Shown one piece after another: positions 1 through 11,092 of a stretch of DNA of 64,000 nucleotides. Each line of letters opens with the position of its first letter. Position 1 is the stretch's first letter. The stretch lies in the NCBI GenBank assembly GCA_034401795.1, contig CM067366.1, positions 79,927,647 to 79,991,646 on the forward strand, written 5' to 3'. Below the pieces are notes generated by a model. The model saw nothing but the letters and a program-made list of their open reading frames with translations. It did no database searches and had not been told where the DNA came from. The position numbers and the translations under genes were made by a program. This DNA comes from Chaetoderma sp. LZ-2023a. Taxonomy: Eukaryota; Mollusca; Caudofoveata; Chaetodermatida; Chaetodermatidae.

Positions 1-68
1 CATACAGGCCTTACCGAAGTCGTAGGTGACCACAGTCATTAGAATCAAGAAGACATCAGAAATCTTCA
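1..68 (+). repeat. 3' end of the 5' LTR (U5)
   Basis: These bases match 11314-11381 without a mismatch by eye and end in the canonical CA. The rest of this LTR lies left of the window. Confidence 0.9.
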
Positions 69-69
69 G

Positions 70-89
70 TGGCGAGCCTGCCAGGATTC
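70..89 (+). promoter_or_regulatory. Primer-binding site, probably for tRNA-Arg
   Basis: Immediately after the LTR, separated by one base, is TGGCGAGCCTGCCAGGATTC. Its complement ends in CCA and resembles the acceptor and T-arm 3' end of tRNA-Arg(ACG)-type tRNAs. The TGG start and the spacing are typical of minus-strand primer sites. The tRNA identity is from memory of animal tRNA-Arg and is moderately sure. Confidence 0.65.
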
Positions 90-120
90 AGAGTAACCAG
101 ACACAGTGAGTACATAATAT

Positions 121-333
121 ATGACCCAAGCGGACCGGCCGGGCATAGTAGTACTGAAAGACCTGGGAGACCGAGTGCAAACATTCATAGCGACGGCCAA
201 GCTGTCAGCCAGTACGACAGTAACCCAACACCGAGAGTACGGTGATAAATTTTCAGTGAAAGTAACGACCGACGTAAAGTACCCAGACCAACCCAGACTC
301 CAGCCAGTGACCGTCAGTTTGCTGTACCATTAG
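121..333 (+). CDS. Small leader ORF in frame with gag, unrecognised
   Basis: This 70-residue frame starts at the first ATG after the primer-binding site and stops at TAG 331-333. It is in the same frame as gag, whose first ATG comes ten bases later. It has no motif I recognise. It could be a regulatory upstream ORF, the true N-terminus of Gag cut off by a nonsense mutation, or chance. Nothing in the sequence decides between these. Confidence 0.25.
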   Translation: MTQADRPGIVVLKDLGDRVQTFIATAKLSASTTVTQHREYGDKFSVKVTTDVKYPDQPRLQPVTVSLLYH

Positions 334-342
334 TCCCGCAAA

Positions 343-1974
343 ATGGTGCGACCACCACAAAACCCAACCGACCCAGGACTACCGCCGACCGACCGACCTC
401 GGGTCGAGCTGAGACCCGAAACGATGGCAGCCATGCAGACCATGGGTGCGGCGATGGCGGAGGCGATTGTAGACGGCAGCAATCGCCGATAGACAGAGCG
501 GGTGTGTCGACGTGAAATACGGGACAACGTGTCCCGCATCCAACCCTGTGACGGGGTAGTACCAGAGGAGGTACGGACATTCTTAGACGAGACGAGACGC
601 GCCTGTGTCGCCAATGATGGGCGACTGGCCGGGATACCTGCCTATGTGGTAGTCAGGGCGGCGCGGGGACCACTAGCCCGAGCCCTGGATGGTTTCTTGG
701 CGGGGAAAGCCCGGGAGGACATTACGTTTGAGGAGCTTAGGGAGTATGTGACCCTGAACTTCGTGTCAGCCAACGAGGGAGAGCGCATCAAGTATGATCT
801 TGAGGGGGTCCGGCAAAGGCACAATGAGACCATTGTCACTTTCAACCGAAGGTACAGAGAACTGAGCAGCCGGGCCTATCCACAGGAGAATGACGACAAT
901 CGTCGTACCATACTGGGAATCTACCTGAGGGCGTTGGCTGATCGTAGCCTGAGCAAACGAATCATCCAGAAGCGCACGACCACCTTGAACCGAGCTATCG
1001 AAATAGCTGAAGAAGAGGCAGTGTGTGACGACTTGCTGCAAGCGATGAAGATCGATAGCGGTCATCATCGAGAGGAGAGAATGGAGGTGGATATGCTAGA
1101 ATCGACAGAGGAACAGGAATTAGGATCCATGGTCAAGACACTGAAAAGACAGACTGCCCAACAGAGCAAGATGATAGAACAACTGTGTGGCTTGGTCAGA
1201 GACCTTCAGTTACAGCAGCAGAAGCCAGTGGCTGGGGCCGCCCAGCCCACGAAAGAGACAGCCGTGCAGGCAAAGCAACGCGCCCCACCCTCGCCCCAAC
1301 CAGTCAGAATGGGACGAGAATTGCAGCACATTACCTGCTATAATTTTGGCCGGGTCGGCCATTACAAAAGTGACTGCCGCCAAACGGCACAGCCGCGGGA
1401 GAATACTAATAGACAGGCTGCCCAGCGACCCCGACAGCCATGACGGGCGCCGCCCATGACCTGTTCCCAGTGCGGGAGAGAAGGACACATGGCCCAGAAT
1501 TGTTTTGGGGTATACATGACCCGACAGACGACTCCGACCGTAACGACGAAATGTTTTGGGTGTAATCAGAATGGACACTTCGTTAAGGATTGTCCGCATG
1601 GCGTGCGCGGCCAGCGCAGAGAACCACCGACCGGACAGATAGATCGACCGTTGGAACGACGAGCGGTGAAGCGTCCACGTGAAGAAGAGAATTGGGACAT
1701 GGAAATCGATGCAATAAATGACCGACAGACGAACGTACGAACGACGCCACGAGAATGTTCCCGCAACTACAGAAAGGACATAAACAATCAGATGCGCGTG
1801 GGAGAAGATTATATTGATCGTGACGGTTTTATTTTAACGAGTGAAAATACCGATGCACATGGCCGTTATTCAGACGGTATCAGAAATAATGCATCGAATC
1901 ATAGGCACAGTTACGCCGAAGTGGTTAATAGACGAAGGAGCCCGGGAAACGACGACGGAGAGAGCCGTTGGTGA
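343..1974 (+). pseudogene. gag: gag, nucleocapsid polyprotein with two in-frame stops
   Basis: The Gag frame runs from ATG 343 to TGA 1972-1974 and is interrupted by TAG 490-492 and TGA 1441-1443. The longest open piece starts at ATG 502. The middle part is a helical capsid-like region with many Arg and Glu residues (about 560-1200). The C-terminal part carries zinc knuckles: two intact CX2CX4HX4C motifs at about 1462-1503 and 1552-1593, and an upstream third one at about 1336-1377 in which the second cysteine is Phe. The tail to 1974 is rich in Arg and Asn. It overlaps the start of pol at 1968. Gag would package element RNA in the cytoplasm. The stops make this copy defective unless they are read through. 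Confidence 0.8.
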
Positions 1975-4900
1975 GATCACCGACCGAGCGGTTCTTAATC
2001 CGTCTTCGTATAGATAAAAACGGTCCAACGGATCAGGGTGAGTACCTGCATGCCTTAGTGGATACTGGTGCTAGCACATCCTTGATTCGTAAAGATATAT
2101 GGCGTAGCATGTTGGATGCTAGGCCATTGAAAAGAGCAAAAACGCTCTTAGCTGTAAATGGTTCCCCGATAAAACTTTTGGGGGAAACACAAGTAAAATT
2201 CAAGAACGCCCGACCCATCCCTAGTACGATTGTGGCCAGAATGAGGCATGAATGTTTACTTGGAGCGGACGCTTTGCACCTGGGAAATGCAAAGATTGAC
2301 TATCAGGCCAAAATTGTAGTATGGTTTGGCCAGATATATCCCTTTAGATATCCCTATAGGGAACAGACAAATTACATCCATGCAAGTTGTAAGGAAATGA
2401 CCGGATATAAAGATATCGACAAAGTCATGGCAGACTTTGCGGATATTTTTGATACGGCTCGTCCAAATACTTTAGGATTGGTTCCCAAAGTCAAGTGTAC
2501 GGTACCGACAGGGGATGCCTATCCTATTAGGCATAAAGCGTACCGTCTACCGCTAGCCAAGCAATATATAGTCAAGAATCAAGTGGCTGAGATGCTGGCA
2601 GCAGGCGTCATAAGACCGTTGTCATCCCCATGGGCGTCACTCATTACGTTGGTCCCTAAGAAGGACGGGGGGACGAGATTTTGCATTGACTATAGGAAAT
2701 TGAACTCCGTTTGTCGTAAGGATAGCTATCCTTTGCCGAATATATCAGACATTTTTGATTCTATGGGCGGCGCTACGATATTTTCGACTATGGACTTGAA
2801 GTCTGGCTATTGGCAGATACCAATGGACAGCCAAGACATAGCGAAAACAGCGTTCGTTTGCAGCCAAGGTTTGTTCGAATTTGTTCGGATGCCGTTCGGT
2901 TTTGCGAACTCAGGTGCCGTATTTCAGAGGGCAATGAACGATATTTTCCGCGAATTCGTGGGAAAATATTTGCATGTTTTTGTCGATGATGTAGTCATAT
3001 ATTCAAGAAATCCGACTGAGCATGCACAGCATTTGCGTACGGTTATGCGTAGAATTCGAGAATATAATTTGCAAGTAAAAAAATCTAAATGCGATTTCGC
3101 CCAACCATCAGATGATTTGTTAGGATATCGTATTTCAGCACAGGGAGTGGCTCCTCAGGTCCAGAAGGTCAAGGTCATAAGAGAAATGTCACCGCCACGC
3201 GACGTGGGTGAGGTGAGAAGTTTTCTGGGCGCTACAGGGTATTACCGCTCTTGTGTGCAAGGCTATGCCGAAATTGCTAAACCTTTGATAGAATTGACTA
3301 AGAAATATAAACGTTTTGAATGTGGTCAGGAGGAACAGCAAGCGTTTAAGAAATTGCAAAACTTGCTGTGTAGTGAGACGGTTCTCACATATCCAAATTT
3401 GAATGCTCCATATAAGTTATATACTGATGCATCTAGCTATGCGATAGGTGCGATACTGGTACAGGTAGATGACAAGGGTATTGAGCGGGTAATTCAGTAT
3501 GTTAGCTCTACTCTTAAAGACAGTCAGTTGAATTGGGCTGTGATAGAAAAGGAAGCTTATGCGGTAATATACGCGCTAAAGAAGCTTAGACCATATCTAT
3601 TTGGCTCGCAGTTTACCGCGTATACCGACCACAAACCCCTAAAGAGTTTGTTTGTGGGCGAAGTTAAACACACGAAAGTGCAGCGCTGGGCGGTACTGAT
3701 TGCTGAGTACGGATGTAAGATTGAATACATCCAAGGCTCGAAGAATATTCGAGCGGACATGTTGTCCAGATTACGTCATCCGGTGGAAGTCGCGACGTTG
3801 GATACGGGCGACTTTGTAATACCAGACGTCGACGAGGGAGTATTACCTCACGTCCCTCTGGAAGCGTTCGACATACCATGTGACGAATTGTGTGCCGAGC
3901 AGACCAAGGAATACCCGGAGTTGTTCAAGGACACCCCGGAGGAGTACATGGTCAAGAACGGTATTTTATATTCTTTAATTACGCCTTCAGCATTGGACGC
4001 TGAGTACCCCAGAATTGTCTTACCCACCCTGTTCCGTGAGAAAGTGCTCCGGATGGCTCATGAACGAGCTGGTCACCAAGGTCTGCAGAAGACCATCGGC
4101 ATGGTAAGAGATTCGTTTGTATGGACGTCTTTAAGAAAAGACATAATTCGTATGCTTGAAATGTGTACGAAGTGCCAGGTCAACCGACCTGTCACTACCC
4201 GACCCAGGTATAGTGAAATGCCCATGGCCAATTATCCGGGTCAGATAATTGGAATAGATTTGATCGGTCCACTATTAGAATCGGGTACGGGTAACGTATA
4301 TATCATGACGGTGATTGATCACTGTTCTGCGTGGGCAGAAGCATATCCAATCGCTGCGAAAACATCTCAAAATGTGGAAGACAAATTCTTCAACGAGTAT
4401 ATCGCGCGTCATGGCGTTTCCGTGAGATTGTAATAACCGATCAGGGTAAAGAATTTTGTTCCCATTCTCTGGAGGAGCGATTTAAGGAACACAGTATCGA
4501 CCATAGACGGTCTAGCCCATACCATCCGCAGACCAATGGACGTACCGAGAGATTCAACCGCACTCTTAAGGAGTTGATCCAGAAAGGGGTGAACAATGCC
4601 TCGCGGGCGTGGGAAGACGAGTTGGGAGCAGCTTTGACAGTGTACCGCAGTACTCGTCATGCGACGACCGGATATATGCCATTTTATTTGACATATGGGC
4701 GACGGGCGAGATTGCCAATGGCCGTTCCAATCGATGCGTCGCAAGACCTTGGTGAGAGACTAACGTATCTCAACGCCTTGCTATGTGCTCGGGAGGGAAC
4801 AGCTAGATGTCGAGAGATTCACAGGGAACAGGTTAATAAGCGTGCGAATGCTGGTGAGTTTAAAGTGGGGGATTCGGTGGTCGTCAAAGCTGAAGAGAGG

Positions 4901-5599
4901 ATGAAATTGACCTCTCGCAGTGACCCCGAGTATGGGATCTTCAAAATTAACGGACCTGTGGCCCATGTCCGCCATCAAAGGTCCGGGAGAATGCGTGTGC
5001 TTAATATATGTAAGCTGCGCGTAGTCGACTCGGAAATGTGCTGGGACGGGGTGCGACCATGCCCCATTCGTAACCCTACCAAGGGGACGAAAGCTAGCCA
5101 TCACCCCAGGGCGATGTTGCCCGAGCCAGAACCAATGGTCACCGACGCCGATACGACACCCCAGGCTCGTAAGAAGCGGCCAGCTTCGGATATAGAGCCA
5201 GAGGTGCGTACAGGGGGTAAGAGGGTTGACCGGAAAAGGGTGCAACCCAGTACGAATCGCAGTCGAAACCATGAGTCACCAAGTGACGTCATCGAAACTC
5301 CTAGGCCCATGGTGATTGATGCTCCGGAGGCGGCACCAGAGCCGCCCCCTGAACCAATGGAGACGCTTCCATCGCATCCTTATATGCTGTGCAAGCGCAG
5401 ACATACACAGGATGACGATTTTGACAGCAAGCAACTCCGGCTGGATATGAAGCGGAAACACGGGCATAGGCAGGAGGACGAAGAGGGTAGCAAGCGACTC
5501 CGTATTGGCATAGTAGACTCCGCCCTTTACGATGACGTGCTATACGCTGATTTCATCAGTCGTATAAATGCGGTTATTCGGCGGCACAGCCGCCAGTAG
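1968..5599 (+). pseudogene. pol: pol: protease, RT, RNase H, integrase, with one frameshift
   Basis: The first frame (1968-4433, 821 residues) holds a retropepsin with DTGAS at residue 32. It is followed by a Ty3/gypsy RT with catalytic FVDD at residues 338-341, RNase H starting at YTDAS (D near 487), and the integrase zinc domain (HX4H from residue 698, CX2C from 733). The integrase core begins with its first Asp near residue 764. The frame then breaks at about 4410-4433, and the remaining core (TDQG aspartate, then the NGRTERFN segment with the catalytic Glu) continues in another frame to 5599. After the core come a GPY/F-like C-terminal module (about 4850-5020) and an unusual basic tail. 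Pol frames overlap gag by seven bases, consistent with frameshift or readthrough expression. Confidence 0.9.
5040..5599 (+). CDS. C-terminal basic extension of pol, unrecognised
   Basis: About 185 residues follow the integrase C-terminal module without a stop. The segment is rich in Pro, Arg, Lys, Glu and Asp. Near its end two successive stretches of about 20 residues resemble each other: each begins KR(R/K)H, passes through an acidic run and ends (K/S)(Q/R)LR(L/I). Several KKR and KRK clusters look like nuclear localisation signals. I do not recognise a domain. It may be an integrase tail for chromatin targeting or an accessory protein. Confidence 0.5.
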
Positions 5600-5623
5600 T
5601 GTGTATTGTATCGCTATACTATA

Positions 5624-5647
5624 CACCTGTGCAAAAGTTAAGCACCA
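5624..5647 (+). repeat. Left terminal inverted repeat of Tc1 element
   Basis: This is the exact reverse complement of 7254-7277, and TA precedes it. Confidence 0.95.
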
Positions 5648-5932
5648 GCAAAAACAATAGAACGTAGAAACATGATGGTACAACTAGGCTGCCATACTTT
5701 TTGTCCCCGCGTTAGCTGACATAATTCCAAGTACGAAGTGCACATGCATGCATGACTTCACGCCGCTTGATGTCCGTGCGTGGCGGGAAACAGCACACGT
5801 GTTCAGTTATGTAAAAGTCCAGTTTGAGGTGTAGAACATTACATACAGATTTAGGCGACAAGATTAGGAATTTTGTGTTCATGACCGTGGTTTATTTGTA
5901 CAGAGAGAATTAGCTCTTGATTGTGAACCGCT

Positions 5933-6955
5933 ATGGCAAGACGAAGGTTAAGTGATCGTGTGAAATGGCAAATCATAGGCATGCATACCACTGGTATGTC
6001 ATGCAGAGAGATTGGCAGACAGCTGAACATTAACCATACTGTAATCAGCCGTTTGATTGCAAAACATGGGCAAACTAACGAGGTGCGGGACAGGCCTAGA
6101 TCTGGAAGACCGAAGAAGACTGCTGCCCATGATGATCGAGCCCTAGTACGCCTTGTTAGATCTCCATTCACCAACAGCAGAGTGCTCAGCCAGCAATGGG
6201 AAACGCGCAATAGAGTGTCAATGTCTACCGTCAAAAGGAGACTGTATGCTGCTGGCATGAAAGCTAGGAGACCTGTCAGACGTCCTCTCCTCACTGCATA
6301 CCACAAAGAGGAGCGTCTGTGGTGGTGCAACGAAAGAAGACACTGGAACATGAGATCCTGGAGACGGGTACACTGGTCCGATGAAAGTCGGTTCCTGCTT
6401 CATGCCACAGATGGTCGAACTCGTGTATGGAGGTCCAGACGCACGGCGTACAACCAATGTAACATCATGGAAGAAGTTCCATTTGGTGGAGGTTCCGTTA
6501 TGATATGGGGGTGCATCTCATTTGATTGTAAGCTGGATCTGTTGACTGTACCTGGAACACTAAATGGACACAGATATCAAGATTCCATACTGGATAGAGT
6601 TGTGGTCCCTCATTTTGTAAATCGTGCACCTGGAACCCACCCTATATTCATGGATGACAACGCCCGACCACATCGTGCTAGAGCTGTGCATGAATACCTC
6701 CGCCAGAATGCCATCGAAACCCTACCATGGCCAGCAAGGAGCCCTGACATGAACCCTATTGAGCATATCTGGGACATTCTGGGAAACATGGTGAGAAGGA
6801 GGGATCCTCCTGTGCAGAACCTACAGGAATTAACAGACGCACTCCATCTTGAATGGCAACGAATACCACAATGGCGTATCAGTCGGTTGGTGACCAGCAT
6901 GAGACGTCGTGTCCAGGCCGTCATCCAGGCACAAGGTGGATATACCCGGTATTAA
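5933..6955 (+). CDS. Tc1-like transposase (DD34E)
   Basis: This 340-residue transposase has the usual Tc1 length and no breaks. It would cut the element out and insert it at TA sites in the nucleus. Residues 5-55 form the first helix-turn-helix (with CREIGRQLNINHTVISRLI). A GRP(K/R) AT-hook-like linker lies near 58-62, and a second helix-turn-helix spans about 65-115. The catalytic residues are Asp150 (WSDES), Asp242 (MDDNA) and Glu277 (NPIEHIWD). There are 34 residues between the second Asp and the Glu, the Tc1 spacing. Basic residues near the N-terminus could serve as a nuclear signal. The gene lies within matching inverted repeats, so this copy could be active or recently active. Confidence 0.95.
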   Translation: MARRRLSDRVKWQIIGMHTTGMSCREIGRQLNINHTVISRLIAKHGQTNEVRDRPRSGRPKKTAAHDDRALVRLVRSPFTNSRVLSQQWETRNRVSMSTVKRRLYAAGMKARRPVRRPLLTAYHKEERLWWCNERRHWNMRSWRRVHWSDESRFLLHATDGRTRVWRSRRTAYNQCNIMEEVPFGGGSVMIWGCISFDCKLDLLTVPGTLNGHRYQDSILDRVVVPHFVNRAPGTHPIFMDDNARPHRARAVHEYLRQNAIETLPWPARSPDMNPIEHIWDILGNMVRRRDPPVQNLQELTDALHLEWQRIPQWRISRLVTSMRRRVQAVIQAQGGYTRY

Positions 6956-7253
6956 TAATGACAGTCTCAAACTCATGCACAGATGTTAAACTTCGTTTTC
7001 AGACACCATTAATGACAATCTAGCCACGTGTGTCAACTGTAGGGCAATAGTTGTCAGTTGTGTCAACGTAACCATATTCAGGCCTCGTTTTCAAGTTCAA
7101 ACAAAAACATACAGTGTTTCCCCACCATCATAATCAGCATTCCTCTAGTTGCATTATTACCTCTTGCACTAAGATGGATGGGTACATAAATGTTTATGCT
7201 ATTGCTTTCTTCATAGCACATGAATATACCCTCGCATGTGCGTAAAAATAGGG

Positions 7254-7277
7254 TGGTGCTTAACTTTTGCACAGGTG
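7254..7277 (-). repeat. Right terminal inverted repeat of Tc1 element
   Basis: This is the exact reverse complement of 5624-5647, and TA follows it. Confidence 0.95.
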
Positions 7278-7413
7278 TATATAACATCGCGAATAGCCGA
7301 TACGTAAAGTATCATAACAATTAAAACTAAATTCGTTCGCAAGATACAAAAATTTATTCGTTTAATTTGTGAGTTTTAGCTTTGTACCAGTAAGCATCAC
7401 AGAGCGTGGAATC

Positions 7414-9344
7414 ATGTATATTTTACGATTAAGTATGGTGGTAACCCTAGTATGTTTAATAAACGGATTGTGTAAGACGTCTAGTGTACATAGATTACCA
7501 AACGGGGTAATGACAACTAAACCAGAGGATATATCCATTATCCGGGCTGAATGGACCGTAGTGGTGTCTATTGACCACCCTTATTTACCTCCCCAATTTC
7601 TTGAACGGTTAGCGCAGTTTCGTGCTCTGATTGTGGACATCGGTCAAAAGACTTCGTTAATAGTCAAGACATTTTTGGTTTACAACATCGTGTTAACAAC
7701 ATTAAGAAAACCGCTGTTGAGACACAACAAACTATGGTGCGTAAGGACAGTATACGACGCAAACGTGGTTTGTTTAACTTTGTCGGGGATATCGGCTCGT
7801 CTCTATTTGGTACCGCTACCTCTGGTGATATAGATGCAATTAAGGAGGTGGTTGAGGTTGCTTCAAGGAACGTAAATCGTTTGGTACATTTCTCCAACAA
7901 ACTAGCCTCTCACGTGAAACTGGCATTCGTAGGCATCAATACCAACGTTAACCGTATCAACGAAATTACCACCGGCCTAGTGGAATTAACTAGGAATGTG
8001 AGCAATATATTTAAAGCGCACGCCGCCCGACAAGCCGATTTGTACGCTTTAGTACGGCTTGGGCATATTATTGACTCTGCCGAGAGTGTGGTATATAGTT
8101 ACCAGAAGGCAGCAGCACGATTTCATAGACAAACTGCGTCCCTAGAGTTAGGAAGACGAACCGAGGAAATATTCGGTCCCGCCGATCTGACATCAGTATC
8201 AGAACACGTCAGAGTAGGGAACCAGCTGATACGTCCGTACCAGTGGTACTACCGGAATGTGATAGTTTACCCGTGGTGGGAGAACGACAATATGTTACAC
8301 TACGTGGTGACGTTGCCGTTGATCGACGATGGCAATTATATAGAGTACGGTTTGCATTCATGGCCCGAACCGTTAGCTACCGTGGGGTATTACGTGCAAA
8401 TAGTGGTAGGCCGGACTAGCATTGGTCTCGATACAAAGACTGGATGGTACTTCACGACGTCTGGGTGGTGCGGTACCGGTCCTAGGGTATGTCAGGGACA
8501 GTTAGAGGTCGATAAGACCCACGTGCCCTGCATAGTGAGCCTGTTAACAAACACCACCGATGGTACGTGTAGCGTGCATCTTTCGGAATCCAACGTAACC
8601 GCTAGCAAATTATTCGCCCATAAGAAAGTAGGCGTTGTGTTGCAAACGTTCGGTGAAACAATGGATGTACACTGCGACGGACGACTGACCGACCAGTGTG
8701 TGGTGAGTAATGGAGTGTATGCACTAATGTCGGGTGAATGTGGTTATAGTGGAAAGGGCTGGCGATTCGAGCCTGTTGCGTCTTACAGTCGGACGTACAC
8801 TCGGGTTAGCCTGGCCATCGACATGCCCCAATTGGATGTGAAAGGAATTCTTAACCAGTCCGTGATTGTGAATCATTTGAAAATGCAACCATGGAACCAT
8901 TTACAAAAGTCCAAGTATGTGCCGCTAGCACCGTTATCCATGATCGACCCAGTGGCAGTCGATGGCATTGGGGTACGCTCTTTTGTATCATATTCAACGA
9001 GTTCCTTCGTAGTTGTGTTAGTAATTGTGCTTATATTATACAAATGTGGCGTGTTATCACGCATGTGGAATGCGCTTAAATGCGAGCCACATGCGGCCCA
9101 TAAATGCAAGCCACATGCGGCCCATAGTAGTGAATCGCATAGCATTGCATCAACTGTTCAGACCCAGCAGCCCCGGAGACCTGCAGCTCTACTGGAGCCG
9201 CTGCTGCTGGCAGCCGGGTCGTCGCCTAATGCTAATGCCAGGACTGAGATCGACCCGACGGCTGCCGACTGGATAGAAATGGAGACGTACGTTGACATGG
9301 TGGATCCTAACGTGAGCATAGACCGCTTGGAGGTATCACCGTGA
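7414..9344 (+). pseudogene. env: env, F-type fusion envelope glycoprotein, one frameshift
   Basis: The N-terminal frame starts at ATG 7414 with a hydrophobic signal peptide (about residues 1-20) and continues to about 7700. The rest is in a second frame, open from 7605 to 9344, so one frame change occurs at 7605-7733. The second frame contains a furin-like RRKR site (7755-7766) directly followed by a fusion-peptide-like segment beginning GLFNFVGDIG. Next come a heptad-like helical stretch, a Cys-containing ectodomain, a transmembrane segment near 9003-9053 and a cytoplasmic tail of about 95 residues. This layout is that of baculovirus F proteins and errantivirus envelopes, which mediate membrane fusion. 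It was probably expressed from a spliced RNA. A 24-base direct repeat (9078-9101, 9102-9125) in the tail encodes two similar PHAAH-containing units. Confidence 0.85.
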
Positions 9345-9950
9345 CATTTTGGCACTAACTTTATGTGTTTCTACTGGAACAGTAATTGGTGACTATTAAT
9401 AATTGTGGCACAAACTTTATCATGATACCATACTGTGTACTGTTTTGTTTAAATAGGAAAAATTCACATGATCTGTAATGATATTTGCACTGTAGGATTA
9501 AGGACTGACATTTATGGTGACGTCGTCACGATTAGATGGCGTCATTAGAACAATGGATTGTGGTGTATTATACTATTGTATTGCTTGATTGATCGTATTG
9601 TTTTCTATGTTAAGTTACGCGTGGATCGAGGTTATCGACCACGGTTTAATGATGCTATTAATGTGTTTCCGGGGGCGGACTTTTGCGCACGATATTCTGC
9701 TACCCGGACATGTATGTTTGTATAATTATCAACCATACACTAACGAATACTACTAATGTATTTCCGAGCATTCCGCTACTCGGACAAGTATTGCTGTATA
9801 GTATATTGACCTGTATTATTGATTTCTTGACAATTGGATAAATATCGGGTGGTATCCATTCAGGCTGCTAGTATAGATTTGGGTTGTTGATAGTCCACAA
9901 CGAGTTAATTATCACTCTCTTTAGGCCTTGAGAGACGGCTAATTAACTTC
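9345..9950 (+). other. Non-coding region between env and the 3' LTR
   Basis: These roughly 600 bases hold no convincing frame. A motif of the form TTTCCGxGxxxxxxxxxTTxxGxxC(G/C)A recurs near 9667 and 9761. No host gene or RNA was recognised. Confidence 0.5.
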
Positions 9951-9962
9951 GGTTGAGGGGCA
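9951..9962 (+). promoter_or_regulatory. Probable polypurine tract
   Basis: The purine-rich GGTTGAGGGGCA lies just before a TGTGTAG start that is taken as the 5' end of the 3' LTR. This is plausible as the plus-strand primer, but it depends on that LTR boundary. Confidence 0.5.
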
Positions 9963-10545
9963 TGTGTAGATATGGGATTGTCTTGTGGGAAGTCATGACC
10001 CCGCTGGACATCTTATATGTACGAGTACGTCCAGAGTAAAAAAAACCGAGCCTGAATACCAGGCGAGCTAATAGACTATGTCACCATGTATATTAAGGTG
10101 TACCGATCAGCGGTTACTAGCAATGATCATCATCTATACTTAGATATATTACCAGCATCTTATTATTTGGATATATATTATCAGCACTGAATAACTGGTA
10201 CCGTTTATAGCGTCCTTGTAAGAGGAATGCGTACATTATCAGAGAATGTATACATTATCAGCGTTGGACATGTATGCACTATCAGGGAGTGTACGTACAT
10301 TATCAAAATTGGCAAGATGATTAGCGTCTAGCCGGAATCAGATGAAATATGACATACGGAAGCAGTTAGTTACAATGGCGATCTATATTCTCACGAAAGC
10401 TTGAGAAAATGAACCGAGAAGTAAACAATCAGGATAAGGAGAATGGTAACTTGTTTACCGATCATTCGTCATTTGGACAGATTCATAAGCAGTAGCCGAA
10501 AAGTAATCACTCAAGACTAAGAAGAATGGTAACTTGTTTATCGGT

Positions 10546-10805
10546 CATTCGTCATTCTGACTGATTCATAGATGTTAGGTACACAAATCGAAACTTGTCA
10601 TCAAACCCATCATTCGTCACTCTGACAGATTCATGGATGTTGGGTACACAAATCAAAACTTGTCATCAAACCCATCATTCGTCATTCTGACAGATTCATG
10701 GATGTTGGGTACACAAATCGATACTTGGTATCAAACCGACCATTCGTCATTCGGACAGATTCATAGGCGTAGATACACAAATCGAGACTTGTCGTCAAAC
10801 AAGAT
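10546..10805 (+). repeat. 65-bp tandem repeats in U3
   Basis: CATTCGTCA starts units at 10546, 10611, 10676 and 10741, each 65 bases apart, with a diverged unit 83 bases upstream at 10463. Each unit carries GATTCAT and TACACAAATC. They lie 70-330 bases before the TATA box, the usual place for LTR enhancers. Confidence 0.85.
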
Positions 10806-10871
10806 AAGTCATTCTGTCATAAAAGGCAGCTGGAATTTTAGAGAACAACAAGATATAAAAAACTAAGATTG

Positions 10872-10898
10872 TATATAAGCGGGACTTTAACTTTCAGT
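10872..10898 (+). promoter_or_regulatory. LTR core promoter: TATA box and TCAGT initiator
   Basis: TATATAA at 10872-10878 is followed by TCAGT at 10894-10898, an initiator-like motif at suitable spacing. It would drive the genomic RNA of the LTR element. Confidence 0.65.
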
Positions 10899-11086
10899 CG
10901 GGGTTCGGTCCGGTCTCTAACGTTGAAAGTTCTTAGGAAAAGATTAGCGTTGTAAAGTAGAACTTAGTGAAACGAAGTACGATACCTAGTAAAGCTTCGA
11001 GTCAAATTGATAAGTTTATTGTAACTACAGTAGTAACAGTAAAAGTTACTTTTTGTTGAAAATATTATACAGTTAAAAACACAGTA

Positions 11087-11092
11087 AATAAA
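11087..11092 (+). terminator. LTR poly(A) signal AATAAA
   Basis: AATAAA lies about 190 bases after the predicted start site, followed by a GT-containing region. This is consistent with the R region boundary of the LTR. Confidence 0.6.

Larger units (their letters stand above)
5624..7277 (+). mobile_element. Tc1-family DNA transposon, apparently intact
   Basis: The element is 1654 bases long, with perfect 24-bp terminal inverted repeats beginning CACCTGTGCAAAAGTTAAGC at 5624-5647 and 7254-7277. It is flanked by TA dinucleotides at 5622-5623 and 7278-7279, the Tc1/mariner target duplication. One uninterrupted transposase gene fills the centre. It sits between pol and env of the LTR element, so it inserted later than that element. 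Confidence 0.96.

Noticed and set aside
5851..6457. Minus-strand frames opposite the Tc1 transposase
   Set aside because: Shadows of the transposase gene without independent support.
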